64,000 bases of DNA from CAILUF01 sp964505265 (lineage in GTDB: Bacteria; Pseudomonadota; Alphaproteobacteria; Rickettsiales; UBA1997): the NCBI GenBank assembly GCA_964505265.1, contig CAZDGN010000003.1:1-64000 (forward strand). The letters are read 5' to 3'. This document shows positions 42,825 through 51,818 of the stretch, piece after piece (the first letter of the stretch is position 1; each line of letters opens with the position of its first letter). The notes under the pieces are model-generated. The model searched no databases. It worked only from the letters and a program-made list of their open reading frames with translations, and had not been told where the DNA came from. Made by a program: the position numbers and the translations under genes.

Positions 42825-43877
42825 TTAAAATATCCTGCTTTCAGGTGCTATTAACAATGAATCGCATTGATTTCTTAACATTTTTTCTAAGCCAACATAG
42901 GCAATCATAACTGCATTATCGGTGCAAAGTTTTAATGGTGGCGAAACTAGATTTAAATGATATTTTTGGGCAAAATTTTCTAATTTTGCAACAATATATT
43001 GATTGGCTGAAACCCCTCCAGCAATAACTAAATTATTAATTGGCAAATTTTTAATTTCAGAATTTAATTCAAGAACATTTTTCAAACGATTCATCAATAT
43101 TTGGACTATAGTAAATTGAAATGATGCACAAATATCTGCTTTAATTTTTTCACTAATTTTTTGATGAGAATTTACTTGAAAACTTTCACCTGTTATTTTT
43201 TCAATTTCCCTTTTCACTGCGGTTTTTAGGCCTGAAAGCGAGAAATCAAATAAATGCTCGTGGTTTTTACTGTCAATTAATGGTCGTGGAAATTTATATT
43301 TAAGTTCATCACCATTTTTTGCCAATTTCTCAATTTTTGGACCACCTGGATATTCCAAACCAAGCATTTGAGCAACTTTATCGAACGCCTCACCCACTGA
43401 GTCATCAATGGTTTCACCGATTTTTTTATATGAACCTAAATCTTTAGTAATTAAAATTTGCGAATGCCCACCCGAAACCAACAATAATAAAAACGGAAAT
43501 TCAATTTTGTTAGTTAAGCGAACTGTCAAGGCATGTCCTTCGAGGTGATTTATAGCTAAAAAAGGTTTTTGATAAATTGCGCTCAAAGCTTTGGCACAAG
43601 TAAGTCCAACAATCAAACCCCCAATTAATCCTGGGCCATAAGTTGCACAAAAAGCATCAATATCGTCAAATTTTAAATTAGCTTGATTTAATGCTTGTAA
43701 TATTAATTTATCAATTACCTCAAGATGAGAACGAGCCGATAATTCTGGAATTACTCCACCATAAATTTTATGCAAATCAATTTGTGAATAAATCACATTT
43801 GCCAAGATATTTTTATTATGGTCAATAATGGCAACGGCACTCTCATCGCAAGATGTTTCAATTCCTAAAATAATCAT
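42825..43877 (-). CDS. tsaD: tRNA threonylcarbamoyladenosine transferase TsaD
   Basis: Catalytic subunit for t6A37 formation in ANN-decoding tRNAs. Seen are LGIETSCDESAVAI, the metal-binding NHLEGHAL, LLVSGGHSQIL, GEAFDKVAQMLGLEYPGGP, FSLSGLKTAV and NLVIAGGVSANQYI with CTDNAVMIAYVG. The 350-residue length is normal. It directly follows cinA with no gap. The partners tsaB, tsaC and tsaE are elsewhere. Confidence 0.97.
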   Translation of the reverse strand: MIILGIETSCDESAVAIIDHNKNILANVIYSQIDLHKIYGGVIPELSARSHLEVIDKLILQALNQANLKFDDIDAFCATYGPGLIGGLIVGLTCAKALSAIYQKPFLAINHLEGHALTVRLTNKIEFPFLLLLVSGGHSQILITKDLGSYKKIGETIDDSVGEAFDKVAQMLGLEYPGGPKIEKLAKNGDELKYKFPRPLIDSKNHEHLFDFSLSGLKTAVKREIEKITGESFQVNSHQKISEKIKADICASFQFTIVQILMNRLKNVLELNSEIKNLPINNLVIAGGVSANQYIVAKLENFAQKYHLNLVSPPLKLCTDNAVMIAYVGLEKMLRNQCDSLLIAPESRIF

Positions 43878-44408
43878 TTAATAATATTTTGTTATAAAAT
43901 TTTGTATAATTTCCAAGGCATTTTCAATTGATAAATAACGGATTTGCTGGCGATTGCCACTAAAATTAAATTCTAAAACCTTATGATTTTGTGAATTACC
44001 AATTCCAATAAAAACATTGCCGACTTTTTTGTTAATGGTGTCGCCAATTGGACCTGCAATACCCGTAATAGCAATTGCCAAATTGCCCTTAGAATTTTTT
44101 AAAGCTCCTACCAACATTGCTTCGCAAACCCTAAAACTTACAGCTCCATATTTTTTAATTAAATTTTCATCAACACCTAAAATATCAATTTTGCTTTGAT
44201 TGCTATATACTATAAAACCTCTATCAAAAATTTTTGAGGAGCCAGAAATTTCGGTAAATAATCCAGATAATAAACCTCCGGTGCAAGACTCTGCCAAAAC
44301 CACCTGAATATTTTTAGTAAGCAATTCATTATTAATTTTGGTAATTTTATCAAGAAAATCTGGTGAATAATTAAGCAAAATAACCTCCGACAACTCTTTG
44401 AACTTCAA
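43878..44408 (-). CDS. CinA C-terminal domain, nicotinamide-nucleotide amidohydrolase
   Basis: Deamidates NMN to nicotinic acid mononucleotide for NAD recycling (PncC activity). VVLAESCTGGLLSGLFTEISGSSKIFDRGF carries the conserved Ser/Thr-Gly-Gly loop, with AITGIAGP downstream. Only this domain is present (176 residues); the N-terminal molybdopterin-like domain of full CinA is absent. The chosen ATG overlaps the end of relA/spoT by 38 bp; a non-ATG start inside is possible because family similarity begins about residue 20. Confidence 0.9.
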   Translation of the reverse strand: MKFKELSEVILLNYSPDFLDKITKINNELLTKNIQVVLAESCTGGLLSGLFTEISGSSKIFDRGFIVYSNQSKIDILGVDENLIKKYGAVSFRVCEAMLVGALKNSKGNLAIAITGIAGPIGDTINKKVGNVFIGIGNSQNHKVLEFNFSGNRQQIRYLSIENALEIIQNFITKYY

Positions 44409-46557
44409 TCGTTTTTTTTGACATTCTAAGCGAAGTCATTACCTCTTCAAGATGCTCAACATTTTTGACCTCAATATTAATTACCACTTCAAATATATCG
44501 GCACTTCGATTGGTGGTTTTAATATGACCAATATTAATTTTTTTCTTGGCAATAACATTAGTAATATCTGCTAAGGCTCCGCTTTTATTTTCTACCACTA
44601 CTCTTATTTGACAAATGAAAGTCTGTGGTATTTTATCATCATTTTTCCAACATACATCTAAAACTCTTGCTGGGTTTAAAGCTAAATTTTTTAAATTACT
44701 GCAAAATTGATTATGAATTGTTACACCAGTTCCAGTGTTAATAATGCCTACAATCTGGTCTCCAGGGATTGGTGAACAGCAGCCGGCAAATTTGATTGCC
44801 ATTCCTTCAACCAATCCATCAATTGGCAAAATGTGATGGTTTTTTTTAACTTTTTCTGAATTTTTTTGAGAAATTTTTAAATTTTTTTGCTCTATTTCAT
44901 AATCTGGGTAAATGGTTTTAAAAACATCTTGCCTCGAAATAGTGCCATCCGCAATACGAAAACATAAATCATTAATATTTTTTTTTCCAAATTTACTTAA
45001 GGCTTTTTCTAATAATTGTTCAGTAAATTCAACATTTTTTGAATTGAAATATTTTTGAATAATTGCTTTACCAAGTGTCGAATATTCATTATATTTTTCG
45101 TTTCTAATGAAATTTCTAATTGTGGTTTTTGCCTTTGAAGTTACTACAAATTGAAGCCAATTAGGTGACGGCTTAGAATTTTTTGCAGTCAAAATTTCAA
45201 CTTGGTCACCATTTTCAAGGCGCTGACGCAGAGGAGCAATTGCTCCATTAACCTTAGAGGAAACACAAGAATTACCGATTTCCGAATGTACCGCAAAAGC
45301 AAAATCTAAAACCGTCGCCCCAAGCACAAGATTAAAAATATCACCATTTGGAGAAAAACAAAATACTTCATCATTTTGCATAGATAGCTTATTATTTTTA
45401 AGAACTTCACTAGCATTTTCTGAATTTTCAAATAAATTTATTAATTCGCGAATCCATCGATATTGACTATGCTCATCACCGACCGCTTTAATTTTATTTT
45501 TAGTTTTTTTATTAATTTTTTCTTTGTAATTCCAATGAGCCGCCACTCCAAGTTCAGAGACTTCATGCATCAATTTATCACGAATTTGAATTTCAATTTT
45601 TTTGTTCAAAGGTCCAAGAATAGCCAAATGTAATGATTGATAGCCATTTTCTTTTGGGGTAGAAATATAATCCTTAAAGGTTCCAGGAATCATATTAAAA
45701 TTTGAATTCACCACTCCAAGTGCACGGTAACATTCCCCAATATTTTCAACTATTATCCTGATTCCCATAATATCGTGCAAATTATGAAAACCAATATTTT
45801 GACGCTTCATTTTTGACCAAATTGAAAAAAGCTTTTTTTCTCTTCCCTCAATCTTACATGGAAAATTTTCTTGCTTAAAAACTTCTTCAAGCTGTAAAAG
45901 TATTTTAGAAATTAAATCCTTATTTTTTTCTTTAATTTCAGATAATTTTTCAATAATTTGAAGTCTGGCTTTAGGATCTATAATTTCAAATGCCAATTCC
46001 TGAATTTCGTCTTTAATTTTATGAAGCCCTATCCTTCCAGCTAATGGGGCATAAATTTCAAGACTTTCGTGAGCTTTTTTAAGTCGCTTATCACGATTCG
46101 GAACAAATTTTAAGGTTCGCATATTATGAAGTCGATCCGCCAATTTAACTAGTAAAACCCTAATATCTTGAGACATCGCCATTGCCAGTTTTCGAAAATT
46201 TTCCGCCAATCTTTCATTTTCCGATTTAAAACTAACATCAATTTTACCTAGCTTGGTCGTCCCATCAACCAATCTAGCGATTTCTTCACCAAAAATCTCT
46301 TCGATTTCATTTAACTTTACTTCGGTATCTTCAACTACATCATGAAGAAGGGCGGTAATTATAGATTGGTCATCTAATTTTAAATCAGCTATAATTTCAG
46401 CTACTGCCAAGGGATGAGAAAAATATGACTCTCCCGAATGTCTCTTTTGCGAACCGTGAGCTTCTTTGGATATAATATAGGCTTTTTGAATAAGGGAAGA
46501 GTTGCTATTTGGATTATATGATTTAATTTTTGCTGAGAGCTCAGGTGCTAAAATCAT
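44371..46557 (-). CDS. Bifunctional (p)ppGpp synthetase/hydrolase RelA/SpoT
   Basis: Stringent-response enzyme. The hydrolase HD domain has an intact His72-Asp73-x-x-Glu76-Asp77 after RHSGESYFSHPLAVAE; the synthetase domain has IMGIRIIVENIGECYRALG and ENGYQSLHLAILGP; a TGS domain follows (EVFCFSPNGDIFNLVLGA), and an ACT domain ends the 728 residues. Because both domains look complete, it should both make and degrade (p)ppGpp. It follows rpoZ on the same strand (38 bp), the gene pair conserved in proteobacteria. Confidence 0.96.
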   Translation of the reverse strand: MILAPELSAKIKSYNPNSNSSLIQKAYIISKEAHGSQKRHSGESYFSHPLAVAEIIADLKLDDQSIITALLHDVVEDTEVKLNEIEEIFGEEIARLVDGTTKLGKIDVSFKSENERLAENFRKLAMAMSQDIRVLLVKLADRLHNMRTLKFVPNRDKRLKKAHESLEIYAPLAGRIGLHKIKDEIQELAFEIIDPKARLQIIEKLSEIKEKNKDLISKILLQLEEVFKQENFPCKIEGREKKLFSIWSKMKRQNIGFHNLHDIMGIRIIVENIGECYRALGVVNSNFNMIPGTFKDYISTPKENGYQSLHLAILGPLNKKIEIQIRDKLMHEVSELGVAAHWNYKEKINKKTKNKIKAVGDEHSQYRWIRELINLFENSENASEVLKNNKLSMQNDEVFCFSPNGDIFNLVLGATVLDFAFAVHSEIGNSCVSSKVNGAIAPLRQRLENGDQVEILTAKNSKPSPNWLQFVVTSKAKTTIRNFIRNEKYNEYSTLGKAIIQKYFNSKNVEFTEQLLEKALSKFGKKNINDLCFRIADGTISRQDVFKTIYPDYEIEQKNLKISQKNSEKVKKNHHILPIDGLVEGMAIKFAGCCSPIPGDQIVGIINTGTGVTIHNQFCSNLKNLALNPARVLDVCWKNDDKIPQTFICQIRVVVENKSGALADITNVIAKKKINIGHIKTTNRSADIFEVVINIEVKNVEHLEEVMTSLRMSKKTIEVQRVVGGYFA

Positions 46558-46595
46558 AAAACGGGTTTAAATTGATGACCAAAAAGAAAAAAGAG

Positions 46596-46949
46596 CTAGT
46601 CTTTAATTTCAACATTTTCGGTTTCATAACCCTCTTCATTATGGATTAAGTTAGACTCTTGCTCGTCTTTGATTGCCTCAATAATATCTTCGTCAGCTGG
46701 AGTATCTTCAACTACATTTTCTACGACACCTTTGTTTTTGATGGTAGCAACAATATTTTTGCGAATATTATCAACATCAACCAAATCGCTAGCAATTTCA
46801 CGAAGAGCAATTACTGAGGGTTTTTCTTTTCGATCAAGAGAAGTATTGGCACCAGACAAAATAGCCTTGGCACGATTACTTGCAATTAAGCATAATTCAA
46901 AACGATTTTTTACAACTTTAACACAATCTTCAACGGTAATTCTAGCCAT
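46596..46949 (-). CDS. rpoZ: RNA polymerase omega subunit
   Basis: 117 residues with the omega signature MARITVEDCVKVVKNRFELCLIASNRAKAI, followed by PSVIALREIAS and an acidic tail typical of alphaproteobacteria. Omega assists assembly of the polymerase and mediates a ppGpp site. The rpoZ-relA/spoT order is conserved. No spacer element beyond AT-rich DNA is seen upstream. Confidence 0.95.
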   Translation of the reverse strand: MARITVEDCVKVVKNRFELCLIASNRAKAILSGANTSLDRKEKPSVIALREIASDLVDVDNIRKNIVATIKNKGVVENVVEDTPADEDIIEAIKDEQESNLIHNEEGYETENVEIKD

Positions 46950-47040
46950 TTTAAAAAAATTTAATTTAAATTAAGAGGAATACTTCTGAAATTTTAACCA
47001 ATAAAATTTATGATGCAATTAAAAATTTATGGTAAAAAAT

Positions 47041-47706
47041 TTAAGTTATAATTGAGATTTTTTTTAAAAAATTTTGGGCAATCTCAACTGCTCTATTGTC
47101 AATAGTATGATCCATATTGTTAATTTTATGAGCTTCGAAGGGTATTTGATGATCTTGCAATATTTTTTGAGCCTCATTAAAATTTTCAAATGATAAAACC
47201 GAATCTTGAGTTCCGTGAATCAAACAAATATTTGGTTTAGAGATGATTTTATCTCCCACCAAAAAAGGTTCTACCACTTTTCCTGAAAAACTTATTACTC
47301 CAGCAATTTTTTTTGGCATAATTAACCCTTGATAAATAGCCATCATACTACCTTGCGAAAATCCAGCTAAAATAAGATTTTCGTATCCTAAATTGAATCT
47401 TTTGAGTTGATTTTCAATTAAATCCTTCAAAATTTTATTGGCATTTTGAATTTTTGGAGCTAACACCTCAATAGCACTTCTTTGCAACCCCACATATAAT
47501 GAAAACCATTGATAACAATCAGGAAAACCTCCCTCAAAAGCCTCAATTGCATTTGGAGCAATAAAGTGAGCATCATTAATTATAGGTTGAAATTCAAAAG
47601 CTAAATCTATAAGATTTTCAGCATTGGCTCCATAGCCGTGCAACAAAAATACTAAATATTTTGGCTTTTGTGTTGTGCTATATTCAAATAACTTTAACTC
47701 TGACAT
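47041..47706 (-). CDS. Phospholipase/carboxylesterase, alpha/beta hydrolase
   Basis: 221 residues of the alpha/beta-hydrolase-2 family: VFLLHGYGANAENL (oxyanion region), the nucleophile Ser in AGFSQGSMMAI, Asp in HGTQDSVLSF and His in MDHTID. These make short esterases or phospholipases with broad substrates. I place the start at the ATG at 47706, leaving 11 bp to the divergent ccmA start. Function in the cell is not evident from the neighbours. Confidence 0.9.
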   Translation of the reverse strand: MSELKLFEYSTTQKPKYLVFLLHGYGANAENLIDLAFEFQPIINDAHFIAPNAIEAFEGGFPDCYQWFSLYVGLQRSAIEVLAPKIQNANKILKDLIENQLKRFNLGYENLILAGFSQGSMMAIYQGLIMPKKIAGVISFSGKVVEPFLVGDKIISKPNICLIHGTQDSVLSFENFNEAQKILQDHQIPFEAHKINNMDHTIDNRAVEIAQNFLKKISIIT

Positions 47707-47717
47707 AATTTTTTTCG

Positions 47718-48329
47718 ATGTTAACAATTGATAATTTAAGTTTTTTTAGAGGTGAGAAAGTTATATTTCAAAACCTTGCATTATCTTTGAGCACCTCTAG
47801 TGCAATCGTTATAACTGGCAAAAATGGATGTGGCAAATCGTCCCTACTAAAGATTATCGCTGGCATTTATGAATGCAACAACGGGAAAATTTTATGGGGC
47901 AAAGATAATATTAAAGAAATTCGTGAAGATTTCAATGGAGATTTGCAATATTTAGGACATAAAAATTTTTTAAAGCCAGAATTAAGCATTTTTGAAAATA
48001 TTCAATTTTATGCAAAAATTCACGATACCGAAATGGCCATAGATTCTGCCTTAAATTATTTTGAACTTTCCGACTACAAAGATGTTCAAGTTAAAAAACT
48101 TTCCGCAGGTTGGCAACAAAGAGTTTTACTTGCTAAATTAATGGCTTGCCCATCTACAATTTGGCTTCTTGACGAACCATCGAGCCATTTAGACGGATAT
48201 TTCAAGGAAAAACTTAAGGAATTAATTAAAATTCGTATTAAAGATAAGGGCTTGGTTTTACTGGTAACTCACGATGAATATTTTTTTGATTTAGGTCCAA
48301 AATTAAATTTAGAAGATTTTATTTCTTAA
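47718..48329 (+). CDS. ccmA: Heme exporter ATP-binding protein CcmA
   Basis: ABC ATPase of cytochrome c maturation system I that releases heme-loaded CcmE. Walker A GKNGCGKSS is near residues 35-43, the signature is LSAGWQQRVLLAKL, and Walker B WLLDEPSSHLD follows. The 203 residues are typical of CcmA, and the SAGWQQR form of the signature is characteristic. ccmB and ccmC are not next to it; ccmH is elsewhere in the window. Confidence 0.9.
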   Translation: MLTIDNLSFFRGEKVIFQNLALSLSTSSAIVITGKNGCGKSSLLKIIAGIYECNNGKILWGKDNIKEIREDFNGDLQYLGHKNFLKPELSIFENIQFYAKIHDTEMAIDSALNYFELSDYKDVQVKKLSAGWQQRVLLAKLMACPSTIWLLDEPSSHLDGYFKEKLKELIKIRIKDKGLVLLVTHDEYFFDLGPKLNLEDFIS

Positions 48330-48337
48330 AACCAATA

Positions 48338-50173
48338 TCACAATACATTAATTATTTTATCAATCATCACATCGCCAAGCTCTTCAATGGTTTTAATAGT
48401 AATTGAATTTTTATAAAATTCTTCGGCTAAATGTCCAATGCCAATGCCAATAATTTCAATTTTACGCCCTTTTTCAATATTATTTATAACATGATGCAAA
48501 TGATCCGACAATATATCACCCTCATTATTGGCAGTGGTTGAGTCATCGACAGGTGTGCCGTCTGAAATAACCATGATAATTTTGCGTTTTTCATTTTGTT
48601 GCATTAACCGTGAGCGAGCAAAAAGCAAGGCTTCGCCATCAATGTTTTCTTTGAGCAGACCTTCTTTTAGCATCAATCCCAAATTAATTTTCGATTTTTT
48701 ATAAGATTGGTTAAAATCTTTATAAATTATGTGGCGAAGGTCATTAAGTCTTCCGGGATTTTTTTGCTTACCAGAAATTTCCCATAATTTTCGGGATTTT
48801 CCGCCTTTCCAATCCGATGTAGTAAAGCCAATTATTTCGGTTTTGATGGAAAATTTTTCCAGCGTTTCAGCAATAAGTTCACACGCCAAAGCACTCATAA
48901 CTATCGGATTTCCTCTCATCGAACCAGAATTATCCAGCAAAATCGTCAAGGCGGTATCTTGATATTCATGGTTTTTTTGATATAACCAAATATCGTTAGA
49001 AAATGGGGAAATTATCAAATTAGCCAATCTTTTTCGATTCAAAACTCCGCCTGAGCCATCAAAATCGTAATAATTATTTTTTTTGGAAAGAAGTTTTCTT
49101 TTTAGTTTTATAGCAAGTTTTTTAGAGATGCCACTTAACTTAGAAATTTTAATATCGAGTTGATTACGCAAATTTGCCAAATCATCTTTCTTTAGAAATT
49201 TTTTTGGATTAATTATTTCATCAAATTGATTGGTATAAATTTGATATAAATTTTTAAATTCCAATAAATTATTGTTAGCAATATTTTGCAACAAAACCTC
49301 TGAATTTATCTCGTTTTCTTGCATCATCGGCATTTCGATTGGCGTTAATTCGCTAGAATTTTCTGGCAATTCTAGCTGTTTTGGCTTAGTCTCTAAATTT
49401 TCTATTGTTGACTCCTCAATAATTTCTCCCTCGAGTTTTTCAGCACCAAAATTTGGATCAGATTCATCATTCTTCTTGTTTTCTTGAGGATTTTTATCAT
49501 CACTTTTTTGATTATCTAAAATTAAATTTTCTAAAATTTTAAGTAAATTTTTGGCAAAAATTTCTTGATTAAATAAATATTTTTTTAGCGCCAAAATTTT
49601 TGGTAAATATTTTTTATGAAATACTGGACTCATATTTTTTTTACCAGCATTAACTATCAAAGCCAACTTGTTTCGAGACTGAAAAGCCTCGCTTAATAAA
49701 ATCAATGAAAGGTCATTTGGAGCAGTAAAATCAAGGTCTAAATCGATTTTATTCAATAAATTATAAGTTATGCCTAGAAAATTTTGTGAAGATAAAATGA
49801 TGAGTCGAATTTTTTCAAAATCATTAAAAATTTTATATAAATCAATATTTAGCTCAACTTGATTTGGCAAATTATTTAAATAATTTTGATGAATATTTGC
49901 ATCATGATACAACAAATATAAGCAGGCCAAATCAAGGCTCGGGCGCAATTCTTTTAAAAAATTTTTAGATTCTTGATTCTTTAAATTGATGGTAAAAAAA
50001 TTAATTTGTGATTGGTTTTGATAATTATAATTCAAAATATTATTTTGACTCCAATGAAAAAAATTATTACTAAAATTTTCATCAAAATTTAAAGAGATAT
50101 TTGGGTTTTTAGTGATATTTCGATAGGTTTTTTGCAACTCCTCTTGAAATTTTTCGAGTTCTGAATTTTTCAT
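48338..50173 (-). CDS. cobT: Cobaltochelatase CobT-like subunit (VWA domain)
   Basis: The C-terminal 220 residues match CobT: a von Willebrand A domain with ILLDNSGSMRGNP (MIDAS), GRLNDLRHIIYKDF, NLGLMLKEGLLKENIDGEAL, VISDGTPVDDS and IGIGIGHLAEEFY. The N-terminal half is divergent and has an acidic middle region. In aerobic B12 synthesis CobT works with CobS and CobN to insert cobalt. No cobalamin genes are around, as in Rickettsiales that keep cobS/cobT alone, so another AAA+/VWA remodelling role is possible. Confidence 0.85.
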   Translation of the reverse strand: MKNSELEKFQEELQKTYRNITKNPNISLNFDENFSNNFFHWSQNNILNYNYQNQSQINFFTINLKNQESKNFLKELRPSLDLACLYLLYHDANIHQNYLNNLPNQVELNIDLYKIFNDFEKIRLIILSSQNFLGITYNLLNKIDLDLDFTAPNDLSLILLSEAFQSRNKLALIVNAGKKNMSPVFHKKYLPKILALKKYLFNQEIFAKNLLKILENLILDNQKSDDKNPQENKKNDESDPNFGAEKLEGEIIEESTIENLETKPKQLELPENSSELTPIEMPMMQENEINSEVLLQNIANNNLLEFKNLYQIYTNQFDEIINPKKFLKKDDLANLRNQLDIKISKLSGISKKLAIKLKRKLLSKKNNYYDFDGSGGVLNRKRLANLIISPFSNDIWLYQKNHEYQDTALTILLDNSGSMRGNPIVMSALACELIAETLEKFSIKTEIIGFTTSDWKGGKSRKLWEISGKQKNPGRLNDLRHIIYKDFNQSYKKSKINLGLMLKEGLLKENIDGEALLFARSRLMQQNEKRKIIMVISDGTPVDDSTTANNEGDILSDHLHHVINNIEKGRKIEIIGIGIGHLAEEFYKNSITIKTIEELGDVMIDKIINVL

Positions 50174-50174
50174 T

Positions 50175-51176
50175 TTAAATTTTATGACAAATTTCTTTGG
50201 CTAGGTCGTTTGCCGAGATAAATCCAGCCTCTACCCGACCTTGAATGTTCCAATCGCCACAAGCACCAATTTGATTTTTAAAATCTAATAAAAACTTTTC
50301 AGAATGATTTTGTTTGCCAAGATTAGCATAACGCCATCGATGAATATCATCATGTTTGATAATAATATCATTGGCATTGGTAATTTTCTTAAATTCTTCA
50401 ATTAATTGTTGTTTCACCAGCTCAATATCATCTTCAATATGGGCGTCTGCCCAATTATTTCTGGCTAAAATAGTATAGGCAGGAACTTTTTTTCTTGATG
50501 GCTTCGATGATTCCATAGATATCCATGAAATTATAGAATTTTTGATTAATGCCATATCATAAGGTAGCTTGATAAAATCTTCCAATCCAAGCATTAGAGA
50601 GAAGCAGGCTAACATTTTAACTTTTTTGGCCTGAGAATAAAAACTAATATTTGGTGAAATTAAATCCGATAATTGCTCTGCAGGTATTGCTAAAAATACC
50701 CAATGATATTCTCCTAAAACTCCATTTTCGTCAAATAATTGCCATTGATTATTTTGCTGGTTTTTTGAAATTTTGGTGATTTTGGTTTGAAATTTAATAT
50801 TTAAATCAACCGCCAATTCTTTACAAAATTCGGTCATTTTTGGAACGGCAACCAAGTGATTGTGAGTGTGGTCCCATGTTCGTTGATAAGTGATTTTGTA
50901 ATTATCAATTTCAGCAAAATTACCACACCAAGGCTGAAGAATACCTCGATTTATGAAGCCTTGTAAAAATTCTTTAAATTCTGGAGTTTTGGCAATAAAA
51001 AATTGCGAGCCAAAATCAAAAGTAAAATCATCTCTGGTTCTTGAAGCTAATCTTCCAGATACTCCACGAGCTTTTTCAAAAATATCTACTTGATAAAAAT
51101 TTTTTAATTTATTTGCTAAAGCAAGTCCAGCGATTCCAGCGCCAATTATAGCAATTTTTTTTGAATTTGAAGTCAT
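50175..51176 (-). CDS. FAD-dependent oxidoreductase, renalase-like
   Basis: 333 residues. The Rossmann motif KKIAIIGAGIAGLALANKL begins at residue 6, GVSGRLASR and DFGSQFFIAK follow, and the C-terminal RWRYAN and ACGDWNIQGRVEAGFISANDLA complete the FAD domain. It belongs to the NAD(P)-binding amine-oxidase/renalase group, which oxidises odd dihydronicotinamide isomers in some bacteria. It overlaps gpx by 4 bp and runs into cobT after 1 bp, forming one transcript. Confidence 0.87.
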   Translation of the reverse strand: MTSNSKKIAIIGAGIAGLALANKLKNFYQVDIFEKARGVSGRLASRTRDDFTFDFGSQFFIAKTPEFKEFLQGFINRGILQPWCGNFAEIDNYKITYQRTWDHTHNHLVAVPKMTEFCKELAVDLNIKFQTKITKISKNQQNNQWQLFDENGVLGEYHWVFLAIPAEQLSDLISPNISFYSQAKKVKMLACFSLMLGLEDFIKLPYDMALIKNSIISWISMESSKPSRKKVPAYTILARNNWADAHIEDDIELVKQQLIEEFKKITNANDIIIKHDDIHRWRYANLGKQNHSEKFLLDFKNQIGACGDWNIQGRVEAGFISANDLAKEICHKI

Positions 51177-51742
51177 TTCTTTAATTCAGTTTCAATTTTA
51201 GAGGTGATTTTATCACTTAAAGGATTGGTGCTGGAGATAAAGTAATCGATAATTTCGCCATTTTTATTAATTAAATATTTATGAAAATTCCATTTTGGGG
51301 CGGAAATAACTCCGAGTTTTTCTTTAGCAAAAAGATAAAATGGATGAGCACTTTTTCCACTCACAACTTCTTTTTGAGTTACCAAAAAATTTACTCCATA
51401 GTTATATTTACAAAAATTTTGTATTTCACCATTATTAAGTGGCTCCTGACCGCCAAAATCATTGCTTGGAACTCCAATTACCAACAAACCTTGATGCTTA
51501 TATTTTTGATAAAGCTTTTCTAAATCTCCATATTGCGATGTAAATCCGCATTTAGAAGCAGTATTAACTATTAATAAAACTTTATTTTTGAAATCAGATA
51601 ATTTAACTTTTGAGCCATCAAAAGCCACAAACTCAAAATCATAGACATCTTTTGTTAAGGTATTTTTGGCTGAAGAATTTTTAGAAAAAAATCCAAAATT
51701 AAAAATTGAAAATGCCATAAGTATAAAAAATATATTTTTCAT
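51173..51742 (-). CDS. Exported glutathione peroxidase family protein
   Basis: A signal peptide (about 1-25) precedes a thioredoxin-fold peroxidase with catalytic Cys65 in NTASKCGFTSQY, the Gln in SNDFGGQEP and Trp in KWNFHKYLI. It uses Cys, not selenocysteine. Such enzymes reduce peroxides with thioredoxin or glutathione; the signal peptide puts this one in the periplasm. It shares an ATGA overlap with the renalase-like gene downstream. Confidence 0.93.
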   Translation of the reverse strand: MKNIFFILMAFSIFNFGFFSKNSSAKNTLTKDVYDFEFVAFDGSKVKLSDFKNKVLLIVNTASKCGFTSQYGDLEKLYQKYKHQGLLVIGVPSNDFGGQEPLNNGEIQNFCKYNYGVNFLVTQKEVVSGKSAHPFYLFAKEKLGVISAPKWNFHKYLINKNGEIIDYFISSTNPLSDKITSKIETELKK

Positions 51743-51818
51743 TTAAAAAAATCTTTATAATAATATTAATAGTGAAATATATTTTCTACACAAAATAAAA
51801 ACAATTAAAAAATTAAAT

